Shown: positions 1 through 6,266, counted from the stretch's first letter. The stretch is 6,711 nt of DNA from an uncultured Clostridia bacterium (GCA_934725745.1 CAKVCH010000035.1:1-6711); one strand, 5' to 3'. Numbers and translations: made by a program. Notes: generated by a model from the letters alone, not told the origin.

Positions 1-367
1 ACTTTTTACTGTGAGACCTAAATATAAGTGCAAAAATATATCCGAATCCAACAGCAGCAGCAATCCCCGCAGCGGTGGCGGTTAGTCCACCATTAAAAAT
101 GCCTAAAATTCCATATTTTTTAACGCCTTCCATTGCCCCACGCGCCAAGGACGAGCCAAAGCCTATAATTGGAACTGTAATCCCCGATTTTGCAAATTCT
201 TTTATAGGTTCAAATAACATAACCGCTTGAAGAAGCACGCCTATAAGTTCAAACAAAACAAGAATTCTAGCCGATGTCATCCTTGTTCTGATAATCAAAA
301 TTTGCGCGATAAGACAGACAAACCCGCCCACGCCAAACACAATTAAATATTGTAAAAACATATCCAT
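1..367 (-). CDS. spoVAE: Stage V sporulation protein AE (SpoVAE), 3' end outside the window
   Basis: Small polytopic membrane protein of the SpoVA complex, which moves Ca-dipicolinate across the spore inner membrane. I read 122 codons from the ATG at 367 without reaching a stop. SpoVAEB-type proteins are usually about 115-125 residues, so only the last few codons should be missing. Hydrophobic segments lie at about residues 4-26, 33-52 and 86-117. Between them, residues 61-86 carry the family signature: VPIIGFGSSLARGAMEG preceded by SGIT and followed by a Lys pair and Gly. The ATG at 367 is preferred to the one at 361 (residue 3) because AGGGG (376-380) sits 8 bases upstream of it. That site overlaps the last codons of spoVAD, and the gap to the spoVAD stop is 2 bases, which suggests coupled translation. 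Identification is confident from sequence and context; the exact C-terminus is not visible. Confidence 0.93.
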   Translation of the reverse strand, partial: MDMFLQYLIVFGVGGFVCLIAQILIIRTRMTSARILVLFELIGVLLQAVMLFEPIKEFAKSGITVPIIGFGSSLARGAMEGVKKYGILGIFNGGLTATAAGIAAAVGFGYIFALIFRSHSKK

Positions 368-369
368 TT

Positions 370-1380
370 TTATTTCCCCTTTTCAATTACAAGAGCGTGT
401 GCAATGCCAGGGATTGTTTCCCCTTGTTGAGTTGAAGTCGTACTCACGAGCGCCCCAGTTGACATAATGATTATTTTTTTATAGTCGCCAGAGTCCAGTT
501 TGCTTAAAATATATGAGTTTATAACACTCGCACTGCAACCGCAACCGCTTCCACCCATAAAGGTTCTCTGACTGCTACTATACATCATTTGCCCACAATC
601 GCAGTAATTTTCGCCCATTTTATAGCCAAAATTTTCTAAAAGGTCAACTAAGAGTTCACTGCCCAGTTTACCTAAATCGCCCGTCACAATAAGGTCATAA
701 TCACTTGGAGTCGTGTTTGTATCTTTAAACAAGTTCTTAAGAGTGTCCGCGGCGGCAGGCGCCATCGCCGCGCCCATATTGTTCATATCATTTATGCCGT
801 AGTCAATCACACGCCCAAATGTAGCGTGAGTTATATTATGACCTTCACCATCACGAGATAAAATCGTGCACCCAGCACCTGTCACAGTCCACTGAGAAGT
901 CGGAGGGCGCTGACAACCAAGCTCCAATGGGTATCTAAACTGCCTTTCTGCAGTCGAAAAATGACTACTTGTTGCACACGCAACCTTGTTTGCACACCCA
1001 CCGTCAATTATGCACGCTCCAACCGCAAGCGCTTCTGTCATAGTAGAACACGCCCCAAATAAACCTATAAAAGATGTTTGGAGTTGCCTAGCCGAAAAAG
1101 ACGCAGAAATAATCTGGTTTAAAAGGTCACCGCTCAAAAGAATATCAATATCGGTGGCAAGTAAGTTTGCCTTATCAATTGCACCGCTAATTGCTTGTTC
1201 GAGCATTTTTCGTTCTGCTTTTTCGTATGTTTTTTCATTAAAAGCGTCATTTTTTAAAATATAATCAAAATAACTTGATAATGGGCTTAGCCCTTCCTTT
1301 GGTCCCACTATTGCATATCCACTCGCAATTTTTGGTGGAAGAGTAAATTTTATTGTGTTTTCTCCTACTTTTTTTATCAT
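370..1380 (-). CDS. spoVAD: Stage V sporulation protein AD (SpoVAD), DPA-binding thiolase-fold protein
   Basis: Soluble or peripheral SpoVA subunit with a thiolase/ketosynthase-like fold; the Bacillus homologue is known to bind dipicolinic acid. From the ATG at 1380 the protein has 336 residues, close to the usual ~338. It starts MIKKVGENTIKF and has the conserved N-terminal block VGPKEGLSPL (25-34). A GACST motif (109-113) has Cys111 at the position of the thiolase nucleophile by fold analogy. Later blocks are RPPTSQWTVTGAGC (158-171), VTGDLGKLG (232-240), DCGQMMY (261-267) and GGSGCGCSAS (276-285). The frame stays open upstream to an ATG at 1476, but that extension lies inside spoVAC and looks nothing like the family. 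The 1380 start overlaps the spoVAC stop as ATGA. Its own SD is weak (GGGG at 1386-1389), consistent with translational coupling. It contains ten cysteines. Confidence 0.96.
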   Translation of the reverse strand: MIKKVGENTIKFTLPPKIASGYAIVGPKEGLSPLSSYFDYILKNDAFNEKTYEKAERKMLEQAISGAIDKANLLATDIDILLSGDLLNQIISASFSARQLQTSFIGLFGACSTMTEALAVGACIIDGGCANKVACATSSHFSTAERQFRYPLELGCQRPPTSQWTVTGAGCTILSRDGEGHNITHATFGRVIDYGINDMNNMGAAMAPAAADTLKNLFKDTNTTPSDYDLIVTGDLGKLGSELLVDLLENFGYKMGENYCDCGQMMYSSSQRTFMGGSGCGCSASVINSYILSKLDSGDYKKIIIMSTGALVSTTSTQQGETIPGIAHALVIEKGK

Positions 1381-1832
1381 AACAACCCCACTATAAAATA
1401 AATTAACCCAACAAGCATACTTGACACTATGCCCGTAACGATAACAGGACCCGCAATCGTAAACATTTTGACACAAAGCCCAAAAATAAGACCTTCATTT
1501 TTAAATTCGATTGCAGGACTTGCAATTGAGTTCGAAAACCCCGTAATAGGCACGATTGACCCAGCGCCCGCAAAAACACCAATTCTATCATAAATTCCAA
1601 GCCCAGTTAAAAATGAAGCCAAGAAAATAAGTATAACCAGTGTATACGCTTGAACATCGTCCTTTGACAAACTTGGGAAAATCGCGGTTAAACCGTCAAA
1701 AATACCTTGCCCTATACAACAAATTATTCCACCCACAATAAACGCCCAAAGCAGTGACGGAAAAAATTTTGTCTTAGGCAACCTATTTTCCACAAAATTA
1801 CAATACTGCATATTTGTTTTGTTTTTATCCAT
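1377..1832 (-). CDS. spoVAC: Stage V sporulation protein AC (SpoVAC), membrane channel subunit
   Basis: Integral membrane SpoVA subunit of 151 residues (usual length about 150). The Bacillus homologue has been reported to behave as a mechanosensitive channel that could release DPA during germination. Residues 1-24 are polar and probably cytoplasmic. Hydrophobic segments lie at about 26-46, 62-80, 112-130 and 131-151. The signature GAGSIVPITGFSNSIASP (88-105) followed by AIEFKNEG (107-114) is clear. The same VPI-x-GF pattern occurs in SpoVAE, reflecting paralogy. The start at 1832 has AAAGGA 8 bases upstream. It is the first gene of the visible operon, and its TGA overlaps the spoVAD ATG. A forespore sigma-G promoter is expected from other species, but I found no convincing match upstream. 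Confidence 0.96.
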   Translation of the reverse strand: MDKNKTNMQYCNFVENRLPKTKFFPSLLWAFIVGGIICCIGQGIFDGLTAIFPSLSKDDVQAYTLVILIFLASFLTGLGIYDRIGVFAGAGSIVPITGFSNSIASPAIEFKNEGLIFGLCVKMFTIAGPVIVTGIVSSMLVGLIYFIVGLL

Positions 1833-1840
1833 TTTTCACT

Positions 1841-1846
1841 TCCTTT
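1841..1846 (-). promoter_or_regulatory. Ribosome binding site of spoVAC
   Basis: AAAGGA on the minus strand with an 8-base spacer to the ATG at 1832. It fixes this start for the first gene of the spoVA cluster. Confidence 0.7.
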
Positions 1847-1895
1847 GGAAAAATTTTTGACCAATGAAAGTTTTTTAAACAAAAAAATCTAAATT

Positions 1896-1924
1896 TTCAC
1901 ACAAAAAGTGTAAGAGATTACAAT
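1896..1924 (+). promoter_or_regulatory. Sigma-A-like promoter of the lipoprotein gene
   Basis: The -35 is TTCACA (1896-1901, 5 of 6 to TTGACA), the spacer is exactly 17 bases, and the -10 is TACAAT (1919-1924, 5 of 6 to TATAAT). Transcription would begin near 1931, giving a leader of about 70 bases. A short inverted repeat, ACAC-N5-GTGT (1899-1911), overlaps the -35 and spacer. A second, GAGATT-N14-AATCTC (1914-1939), spans the -10. Either could be an operator, but A+T-rich DNA gives such matches by chance. If real, this promoter points to vegetative rather than purely sporulation expression. Confidence 0.5.
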
Positions 1925-1990
1925 AAAATCGAAAATCTCATAAATATTTTTCCAAATTTTAAACAAACTAGGTTTATCAAAAATAAATTT

Positions 1991-1995
1991 AGGAG
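1991..1995 (+). promoter_or_regulatory. Ribosome binding site of the lipoprotein gene
   Basis: AGGAG followed by a 6-base spacer and the ATG at 2002. It supports both the start and the view that this low-complexity frame is translated. Confidence 0.75.
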
Positions 1996-2001
1996 ATTAA
2001 A

Positions 2002-4518
2002 ATGAAAAAATTTTTAGCGATGTTTTCCTTTATATTGGTTTTTATTCTTGTTTCAACAGGTTGCTCAGGTGACAACAGCGCGCAAGTTAGAATGTCAAGC
2101 CAAAAATTGTCAAGCGGTCTTGACCAAATTATTACTTTGACAAATAAATTAGACAATATTGATACAAATAAAATGGATTTAAGTTCATTTTTGTCTAATC
2201 AAGGCTCTATAGTAAAATCTACAGCACAAATGTCGGGGCTCTCACGCGAGAAAGAAATGCAAGATATTATTTTAGATCGTCCGCTTCTTTTTGCCCCACT
2301 TTATGACGAAAGTAGCCAAGATAGGACGCCTATAAGTTTCAATTTTTCACAAAGATTAAATGGCAGTACTTTTTTTGAAACAAAGCAATCGCCAATGCAA
2401 TTTGAAGTTCCTTCCCCACAAAAATTTAGGCAACAAAGTATAAATTTTAATTTTAACACTAAACGCGCAATGAAAATGCACGACGATATTAAACCTTGCC
2501 AAGCCTTGGCAAATACAAATGGACAACAAGAATACACTGCCCTTGCGACATTATCCAATGATTGCAAAAATTTAAGTCAAGAATTTGTTACTGCAAAAGC
2601 AAATGTTTTAAAAAATTGCAGTGAAGCAAAAGCAACATTAAAAAAATTAAAAGATAGCAAAAAAAGTATTTCAGAAAATGACCTAAGAACACTTACGAGT
2701 TATTACGATGTTGTAAAAGACTGTATCAATAATGTCAAATCTTGCAAAAGTTGTTCAAGTAATCTTAAAAATATAAATCGCAAAAAAACTAATCTCACAT
2801 CAAACTCTGGCGCGATAAATTCTGAATTGTTGCAAGTCTATAATAAACTTGATGCAAATTGTTGTGCATTAAACAATACAACATACTGCGTTAATGAAAT
2901 CAATTGTTTTGCAAAAAAGTTAAATGGTGAAGATTGTTCAACAAATATGTCTGTCAATCCTTATATTAGAAACAACAGATATCTTTCAAGTTTAAACAGT
3001 ACAAAAAGAAAAGATTTTTATAACTCTCTATCAAAAAATCAATCAAATCAAAATGCAAATACAACAAACCAAATTAAGTTAAAAGATGAAAACAATCAAA
3101 CAATCACACAAAACGCTTCAAAAAACAATATAAAAAGACCTACTACCACCATTTACAATACGAACAATGCATCAAAAAACGAGTTGACATATACGCAAGC
3201 GGACAAACAAAACATCTCAACTAATATGCAAAATTATGATAAAAATGATAAAAAAGTGGTCAAAAACGAGCAAAATGCACTAGCCACTAACTCAGTTAGT
3301 GACGATTTTAACAAAAATACGCAAAAAATTGATGTAAACAAGCAAAATAAAGACATTTTTAACGCAAATCAACATAAAAACAGTGAAAAATTAGCAAAAA
3401 ATGACACATTTTCTTTAAAAAACGAGGATAGTTATAATAGTATAACTAATAATTATCAAGAAAAAAATAGGGCGGATTTTAATAAAACGACCTACCCAAC
3501 TAGAAATGATTTTAACAACACAAATAACAATTCAATAAACGTTGGAAATAGTGACTCTTATAAAAAAGAAAACAATTCGACTGGTAGCCAAACCGCTATT
3601 ACTTCAAACACACAAAATAATTCTTTAAATAAAGCAACGAGCACTCAAAACCAATCAAATCAATTAAATAACACAAACTCAAATTATAATAACAAGCCAA
3701 CAAATCAATATTCTTATCAACCAAATACAAATCCTTATACAAAAGATATAAAGGATAAGGATAATTATTTATCTAATCTAAGAAATTACAACACGGCAGA
3801 AAAAACAACAAATTTGGATAATGGAAATCAAAATTATGTAGAGCACAAATTAAGCGAGCAAGAAAGAAATCCTTTAGATAATACTCAAAACAATAAATCA
3901 AGTAATTTATCGAGCAACACAGAGAAAAGCTTTAATAGCAATCAAAAGTCTAATGTTGATTCAAATTCAAATTACAATCAAAAAGGTTTAAAAGACACTA
4001 CAAATCAAATTTCAAGCACAACATTTAATACAACTTATACTGCAAGTGAAAACAACGCACCTTCCCCATCAACTACAAATAATGAAAGTAAAAATAGCAC
4101 TAACTATAATTATGTAACTCTTCCAAACAATGACAGACTCCATCCAGTAGATATTGGCAACAATGCTAATACAATAAACAAAGAACAATCTAGTAACGCA
4201 CCAAATTCAAGCCTTTACAATACTATAAATCAAAATAACGACAACAAATTTTACAACAATTACCAAAAAAACAGAAATAATGGATACAGCACATCTGATT
4301 CGTATAAAGTACCAAAATATCGTTATGAAACTGTCAAAAATGAAAAGTCTAATTACCAATCACCTACAAATAATCAATCCTGGACAAACAGTAACACTTA
4401 TAGTAACTATTATAATGGCTATGCACAAAACAACACTACAAATTATAATCCAACTAAAAGTTATAGAACAAACTCCAGTTTTTTAGTTAAGCCACAATCT
4501 GTGCGTGCCAGTATTTAA
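2002..4518 (+). CDS. Unrecognised large lipoprotein: Cys-clustered N-terminal domain plus Asn-rich disordered tail
   Basis: I do not recognise this 838-residue protein. Residues 1-20 form a lipoprotein signal peptide: Lys2-Lys3, a hydrophobic core FLAMFSFILVFILV, and a STGC lipobox with Cys21 as the lipidated residue. Residues 22-165 are moderately polar and contain a possible helix (34-63) and the hydrophobic strip RPLLFAPLYD (93-102). Residues 166-312 look mainly helical and hold all 11 remaining cysteines (166, 188, 206, 241, 248, 251, 287, 288, 296, 302, 312), including a CxxC and a CC pair. From about 340 onward the chain is Asn/Ser/Thr/Gln/Lys-rich, becomes Tyr-rich near the end, and has no cysteine. 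Short stretches I counted are about 25-35% Asn. The protein ends in a more ordinary basic segment, SSFLVKPQSVRASI. The long uninterrupted frame, good SD and promoter argue that it is real. It diverges from spoVAC. A surface, envelope or spore-layer role is conceivable but unproven. Confidence 0.85.
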   Translation: MKKFLAMFSFILVFILVSTGCSGDNSAQVRMSSQKLSSGLDQIITLTNKLDNIDTNKMDLSSFLSNQGSIVKSTAQMSGLSREKEMQDIILDRPLLFAPLYDESSQDRTPISFNFSQRLNGSTFFETKQSPMQFEVPSPQKFRQQSINFNFNTKRAMKMHDDIKPCQALANTNGQQEYTALATLSNDCKNLSQEFVTAKANVLKNCSEAKATLKKLKDSKKSISENDLRTLTSYYDVVKDCINNVKSCKSCSSNLKNINRKKTNLTSNSGAINSELLQVYNKLDANCCALNNTTYCVNEINCFAKKLNGEDCSTNMSVNPYIRNNRYLSSLNSTKRKDFYNSLSKNQSNQNANTTNQIKLKDENNQTITQNASKNNIKRPTTTIYNTNNASKNELTYTQADKQNISTNMQNYDKNDKKVVKNEQNALATNSVSDDFNKNTQKIDVNKQNKDIFNANQHKNSEKLAKNDTFSLKNEDSYNSITNNYQEKNRADFNKTTYPTRNDFNNTNNNSINVGNSDSYKKENNSTGSQTAITSNTQNNSLNKATSTQNQSNQLNNTNSNYNNKPTNQYSYQPNTNPYTKDIKDKDNYLSNLRNYNTAEKTTNLDNGNQNYVEHKLSEQERNPLDNTQNNKSSNLSSNTEKSFNSNQKSNVDSNSNYNQKGLKDTTNQISSTTFNTTYTASENNAPSPSTTNNESKNSTNYNYVTLPNNDRLHPVDIGNNANTINKEQSSNAPNSSLYNTINQNNDNKFYNNYQKNRNNGYSTSDSYKVPKYRYETVKNEKSNYQSPTNNQSWTNSNTYSNYYNGYAQNNTTNYNPTKSYRTNSSFLVKPQSVRASI
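2497..2937 (+). other. Region encoding the cysteine-clustered, probably helical domain of the lipoprotein
   Basis: Codons 166-312. All cysteines of the mature protein except the lipidated Cys21 lie here, at spacings of 22, 18, 35, 7, 3, 36, 1, 8, 6 and 10 residues. Stretches such as 188-225 and 228-257 have a helix-like pattern rich in Lys, Leu, Ala and Glu, with cysteines near helix ends. This fits a disulfide-stapled or metal-binding helical bundle. The fold is inferred from pattern only. Confidence 0.55.
3022..4473 (+). repeat. Low-complexity Asn/Ser/Thr/Gln/Tyr-rich coding tract
   Basis: Codons from about 341 to 824 are dominated by AAT/AAC, CAA, ACA and TCA-type codons. I see no fixed-length tandem unit, so it is compositionally biased rather than periodic. 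Expected to be intrinsically disordered and prion-like in composition. The last residues after this tract return to a normal composition. Confidence 0.7.
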
Positions 4519-4525
4519 AAGTTAA

Positions 4526-4559
4526 TATAGTATTTTTATTTCAGCGTCACCATACTATA
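4526..4559 (+). repeat. Perfect 8-bp inverted repeat after the lipoprotein gene
   Basis: TATAGTAT (4526-4533) and ATACTATA (4552-4559) are exact reverse complements separated by 18 bases. The repeat begins 8 bases after the lipoprotein stop. It is A+T-rich and is followed by GCAAAATGATTTTT rather than an immediate U-run, so it is a poor intrinsic terminator. It could act as an mRNA 3' hairpin or be a protein-binding site. Confidence 0.4.
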
Positions 4560-4602
4560 GCAAAATGATTTTTAATAAAAAGTCAAAACGAAATATCTAT
4601 AT

Positions 4603-4633
4603 AAAAAATCCCGCCCAGAATCTTCTAGGTGGG
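4603..4633 (-). terminator. Intrinsic terminator of tRNA-Leu, possibly bidirectional
   Basis: An 11-position hairpin arm pair (4610-4620 with 4623-4633), CCCGCCCAGAA against TTCTAGGTGGG. Nine pairs are Watson-Crick; the other two positions are one mismatch and one G-U wobble. The innermost A-T would open to give a 4-base loop. On the minus strand the stem is followed by ATTTTTT (4609-4603), about 10 bases after the tRNA 3' end. On the plus strand the following sequence is AAATTTATTT, so it could also weakly end the lipoprotein transcript. Confidence 0.75.
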
Positions 4634-4642
4634 AAATTTATT

Positions 4643-4728
4643 TGGTACCGAAGGAGGGACTCGAACCCTCATGTAGTTGCCTACGCAAGATTTTGAGTCT
4701 TGTGCGTCTACCATTCCGCCACTTCGGC
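4643..4728 (-). tRNA. tRNA-Leu, anticodon CAA
   Basis: An 86-nt class II tRNA. The acceptor stem is GCCGAAG paired with CTTCGGT (final pair G-U), followed by A73 and an encoded CCA (4643-4645). The D arm has stem GCG/CGC with a GG in the loop. The anticodon stem is CAAGA/TCTTG with loop CTCAAAA; the anticodon CAA is at 4693-4695 and reads the Leu codon UUG. There is a long variable arm (GTAG-GCAA-CTAC) and a T arm GAGGG-TTCGAGT-CCCTC. The long variable arm, A73 and CAA anticodon make the Leu assignment secure. It has its own promoter and terminator and lies downstream of the SDR gene on the same strand. Confidence 0.97.
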
Positions 4729-4748
4729 TTAACTAAATTACAAGATGT

Positions 4749-4777
4749 AGTTTAGCATATATTTTTTGTTTTTGCAA
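4749..4777 (-). promoter_or_regulatory. Promoter of tRNA-Leu
   Basis: The -35 is TTGCAA (4777-4772), the spacer is 17 bases, and the -10 is TAAACT (4754-4749). The -10 is extended by an upstream TGC (TGn motif). The tRNA 5' end lies 20 bases past the -10, giving a short leader to be trimmed by RNase P. Confidence 0.7.
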
Positions 4778-4809
4778 TAATTTTATCAAACTTTTTTTTG
4801 TTTTTTTTA
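4778..4809 (-). promoter_or_regulatory. A-tract upstream (UP-like) element of the tRNA promoter
   Basis: On the minus strand, TAAAAAAAACAAAAAAAAG (two A8 runs separated by C, 4792-4808) and then ATAAAAT lie directly upstream of the -35. A/T tracts here commonly raise stable-RNA promoter strength by contacting the RNA polymerase alpha C-terminal domain. Assignment is by position and composition only. Confidence 0.45.
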
Positions 4810-4817
4810 CAATCTTA

Positions 4818-5564
4818 CTAGAACATCCCACCGTCGACAGCGATAATTTGCCCTGTAATATAGTCAGATTCATTCGAGATTAAAAAAAGAACAAGATTTG
4901 CAACGTCTTTTGGCGTCCCTATTCTGTTTTTTAAAATTCTTTTTGCTTCAAGTTCTGTGATGTCAGGTGTTAGTACTTCTTTATTCATATCAGTATCAAT
5001 CCAACCAGGTGCGACTGCATTTACATTAACATATGGTGCAAGTTCAATTGCGAAATTTTTTGTTAACAAATTCAGCGCCGACTTTGACGCGTCATAATCA
5101 ATTGTAGTTGGGTAAAAGCCGTTTATTGAATTGTTGGAAGAAATATTTACAATTTTACCAAATTTGTTTTCTTTCATTTTTGAGCCTATAATTTTAGTCA
5201 ACTGATATGCGCCAAAAAGATTTGTTTCAAATGTCTTTTTAAAACATCCGACCGTTCGGTCACACAACTCCATATCACAACAAATTCCAGCATTATTAAC
5301 CAATATATCAATTTTATCAAAAACCGAATAAACGGTCGAGACCAAGCGGTCAACCGATTTTTCATCGCCAATATTTGCTTGAATTGCCAGTGTTTTTACA
5401 CCGTATTTTTCTTGCAACTCTTGACATAAATTTTCTGCCAAATGCTTTGATTTGTTGTAATTTATTATAACATTTGCCCCATTTTGTGCTAGTTGGATTG
5501 CTATTTCCCTTCCAATTCCTCGGCTGGCGCCTGTTACAAGAGCATTAAGACCTTTCAAATTCAT
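4818..5564 (-). CDS. FabG-like short-chain dehydrogenase/reductase (SDR)
   Basis: Cytosolic classical SDR of 248 residues, the usual length for 3-oxoacyl-ACP reductase (FabG). The Rossmann glycine motif TGASRGIG is at 11-18. NNAG is at 90-93 and the tetrad Asn115 is in ETNLFG. Catalytic residues are Ser143 (ISS), Tyr157 and Lys161 (YDASK). PG follows at 186-187, and the C-terminal TGQIIAVDGGMF is typical. Arg15 and the absence of an acidic residue after strand 2 (INYNKSK, 34-40) favour NADPH over NADH. The gene is not in a fab cluster, so the substrate may be 3-oxoacyl-ACP or another ketone or alcohol. Four cysteines (95, 96, 101, 107) crowd the loop after NNAG, which is unusual. The start overlaps the kinase 3' end by 20 bases. 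GGAG (5578-5581) is 13 bases upstream, rather far, so coupled translation is likely. Confidence 0.92.
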   Translation of the reverse strand: MNLKGLNALVTGASRGIGREIAIQLAQNGANVIINYNKSKHLAENLCQELQEKYGVKTLAIQANIGDEKSVDRLVSTVYSVFDKIDILVNNAGICCDMELCDRTVGCFKKTFETNLFGAYQLTKIIGSKMKENKFGKIVNISSNNSINGFYPTTIDYDASKSALNLLTKNFAIELAPYVNVNAVAPGWIDTDMNKEVLTPDITELEAKRILKNRIGTPKDVANLVLFLISNESDYITGQIIAVDGGMF

Positions 5565-6243
5565 TTTTAAACATATTCTCCATTACAGAATTATAAACAT
5601 CATTACTAATCTCTTCTTTTGACCTGATTTTACCGTCTTTTACACAATCAATTGTTGCATAATTAAATCTTTTTGCCAAGTAAAGATAGGTTTCTTCCGA
5701 GCGTTCTAAATAATCAAAATCATTTTCGTGTTGATCACCTTTTTCTTTTCTTGTCATTTTTAATTGTCTAGAAAAATGGGCAGGCATATGAAGGAAAACA
5801 ATTTGGTCTGGTCTAGGCAATTTTAAAAATTTATATTCCAAATCTTCTATCCAATTAACCATATTATTGCGCTCTTCCTTATTTTTAAACTTCCCCGCCT
5901 GATGCGCCATATTACTTTCAACATATCTATCTAAAACAACCGTGTAGCCGTCGTCAAGTTTTTCATAAACCTTATGAATGTTATAAAGTCTATCAGCGGT
6001 GAAATATAAAGAAGCTACTTTTGGGTCAACATGGCTTGCACCTTCCTTAAAAAAGCCTTCGCCAAATTGTTCTTTCCCAAGATAAGGGCCAGCAACAATT
6101 CGCCCAGTTGGGCTATCATACATAGGAAAACTAAGCCTAATTGCCTTTATTCCGTTTTTATTCAACCTATCAACAAGCATTTCTGTTTGTGTTTGTTTCC
6201 CCGAGCAATCGGTGCCTTCTACCAAAATAATCTTATTTTGCAT
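5545..6243 (-). CDS. tmk: dTMP kinase (thymidylate kinase) family protein
   Basis: P-loop nucleotide kinase predicted to phosphorylate dTMP to dTDP with ATP; a related deoxynucleotide substrate cannot be excluded. Numbered from the ATG at 6243 (232 residues), the P-loop is EGTDCSGKQTQ with GTDCSGKQT at 10-18. LSFPMYDSPTGR follows at about 38-49, and ASLYFTADR precedes the DRYVESNMAHQ motif, the family's DRYxxSxxAxQ signature. A basic lid-like segment (TRKEKGDQHENDFDYLER) comes later. The 6243 start is chosen because GGGGAG (6248-6253) lies 4 bases upstream. An in-frame ATG at 6258 would add MAGRD but has no SD. The gene overlaps the downstream SDR by 20 bases. It begins about 24 bases after the rpmB terminator, with no promoter visible in that gap. 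It resembles a divergent clostridial Tmk type rather than the E. coli type; a second tmk elsewhere is possible. Confidence 0.85.
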   Translation of the reverse strand: MQNKIILVEGTDCSGKQTQTEMLVDRLNKNGIKAIRLSFPMYDSPTGRIVAGPYLGKEQFGEGFFKEGASHVDPKVASLYFTADRLYNIHKVYEKLDDGYTVVLDRYVESNMAHQAGKFKNKEERNNMVNWIEDLEYKFLKLPRPDQIVFLHMPAHFSRQLKMTRKEKGDQHENDFDYLERSEETYLYLAKRFNYATIDCVKDGKIRSKEEISNDVYNSVMENMFKNEFERS

Positions 6244-6247
6244 ATCT

Positions 6248-6253
6248 CTCCCC
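6248..6253 (-). promoter_or_regulatory. Ribosome binding site deciding the kinase start
   Basis: GGGGAG on the minus strand, 4 bases before the ATG at 6243. It lies inside the five codons that the alternative 6258 start would translate, which argues for the shorter protein. Confidence 0.65.
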
Positions 6254-6266
6254 GCCATCTAAACTT

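Noticed and set aside
986..1264. Open frame on the plus strand opposite spoVAD
   Set aside because: Antisense to a conserved gene, no SD, no recognisable protein; a shadow frame.
1381..1476. In-frame N-terminal extension of SpoVAD from an upstream ATG
   Set aside because: It lies inside spoVAC and gives a Cys/Tyr-rich stretch unlike the family. The 1380 start gives the expected 336 residues and an ATGA coupling.
1914..1946. Sporulation sigma-G-like site on the plus strand (GATTA, then CATAAAT after 18 bases)
   Set aside because: The key third base of the -35 and the last two bases of the -10 do not match; it is weaker than the overlapping sigma-A match.
2301..2567. Open frame antisense to the lipoprotein gene
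   Set aside because: No SD or promoter and no family features; explained by the coding strand.
4519..4728. Possible integration site at the 3' end of tRNA-Leu, with the AT-rich lipoprotein gene as a transferred island
   Set aside because: No integrase and no second copy of the tRNA 3' end in the window, and the tRNA's own terminator intervenes. Low complexity alone explains the composition.
4791..4809. T8-G-T8 tract on the plus strand as a terminator
   Set aside because: No hairpin precedes it on the plus strand. Its position fits an A-tract upstream element of the minus-strand tRNA promoter better.
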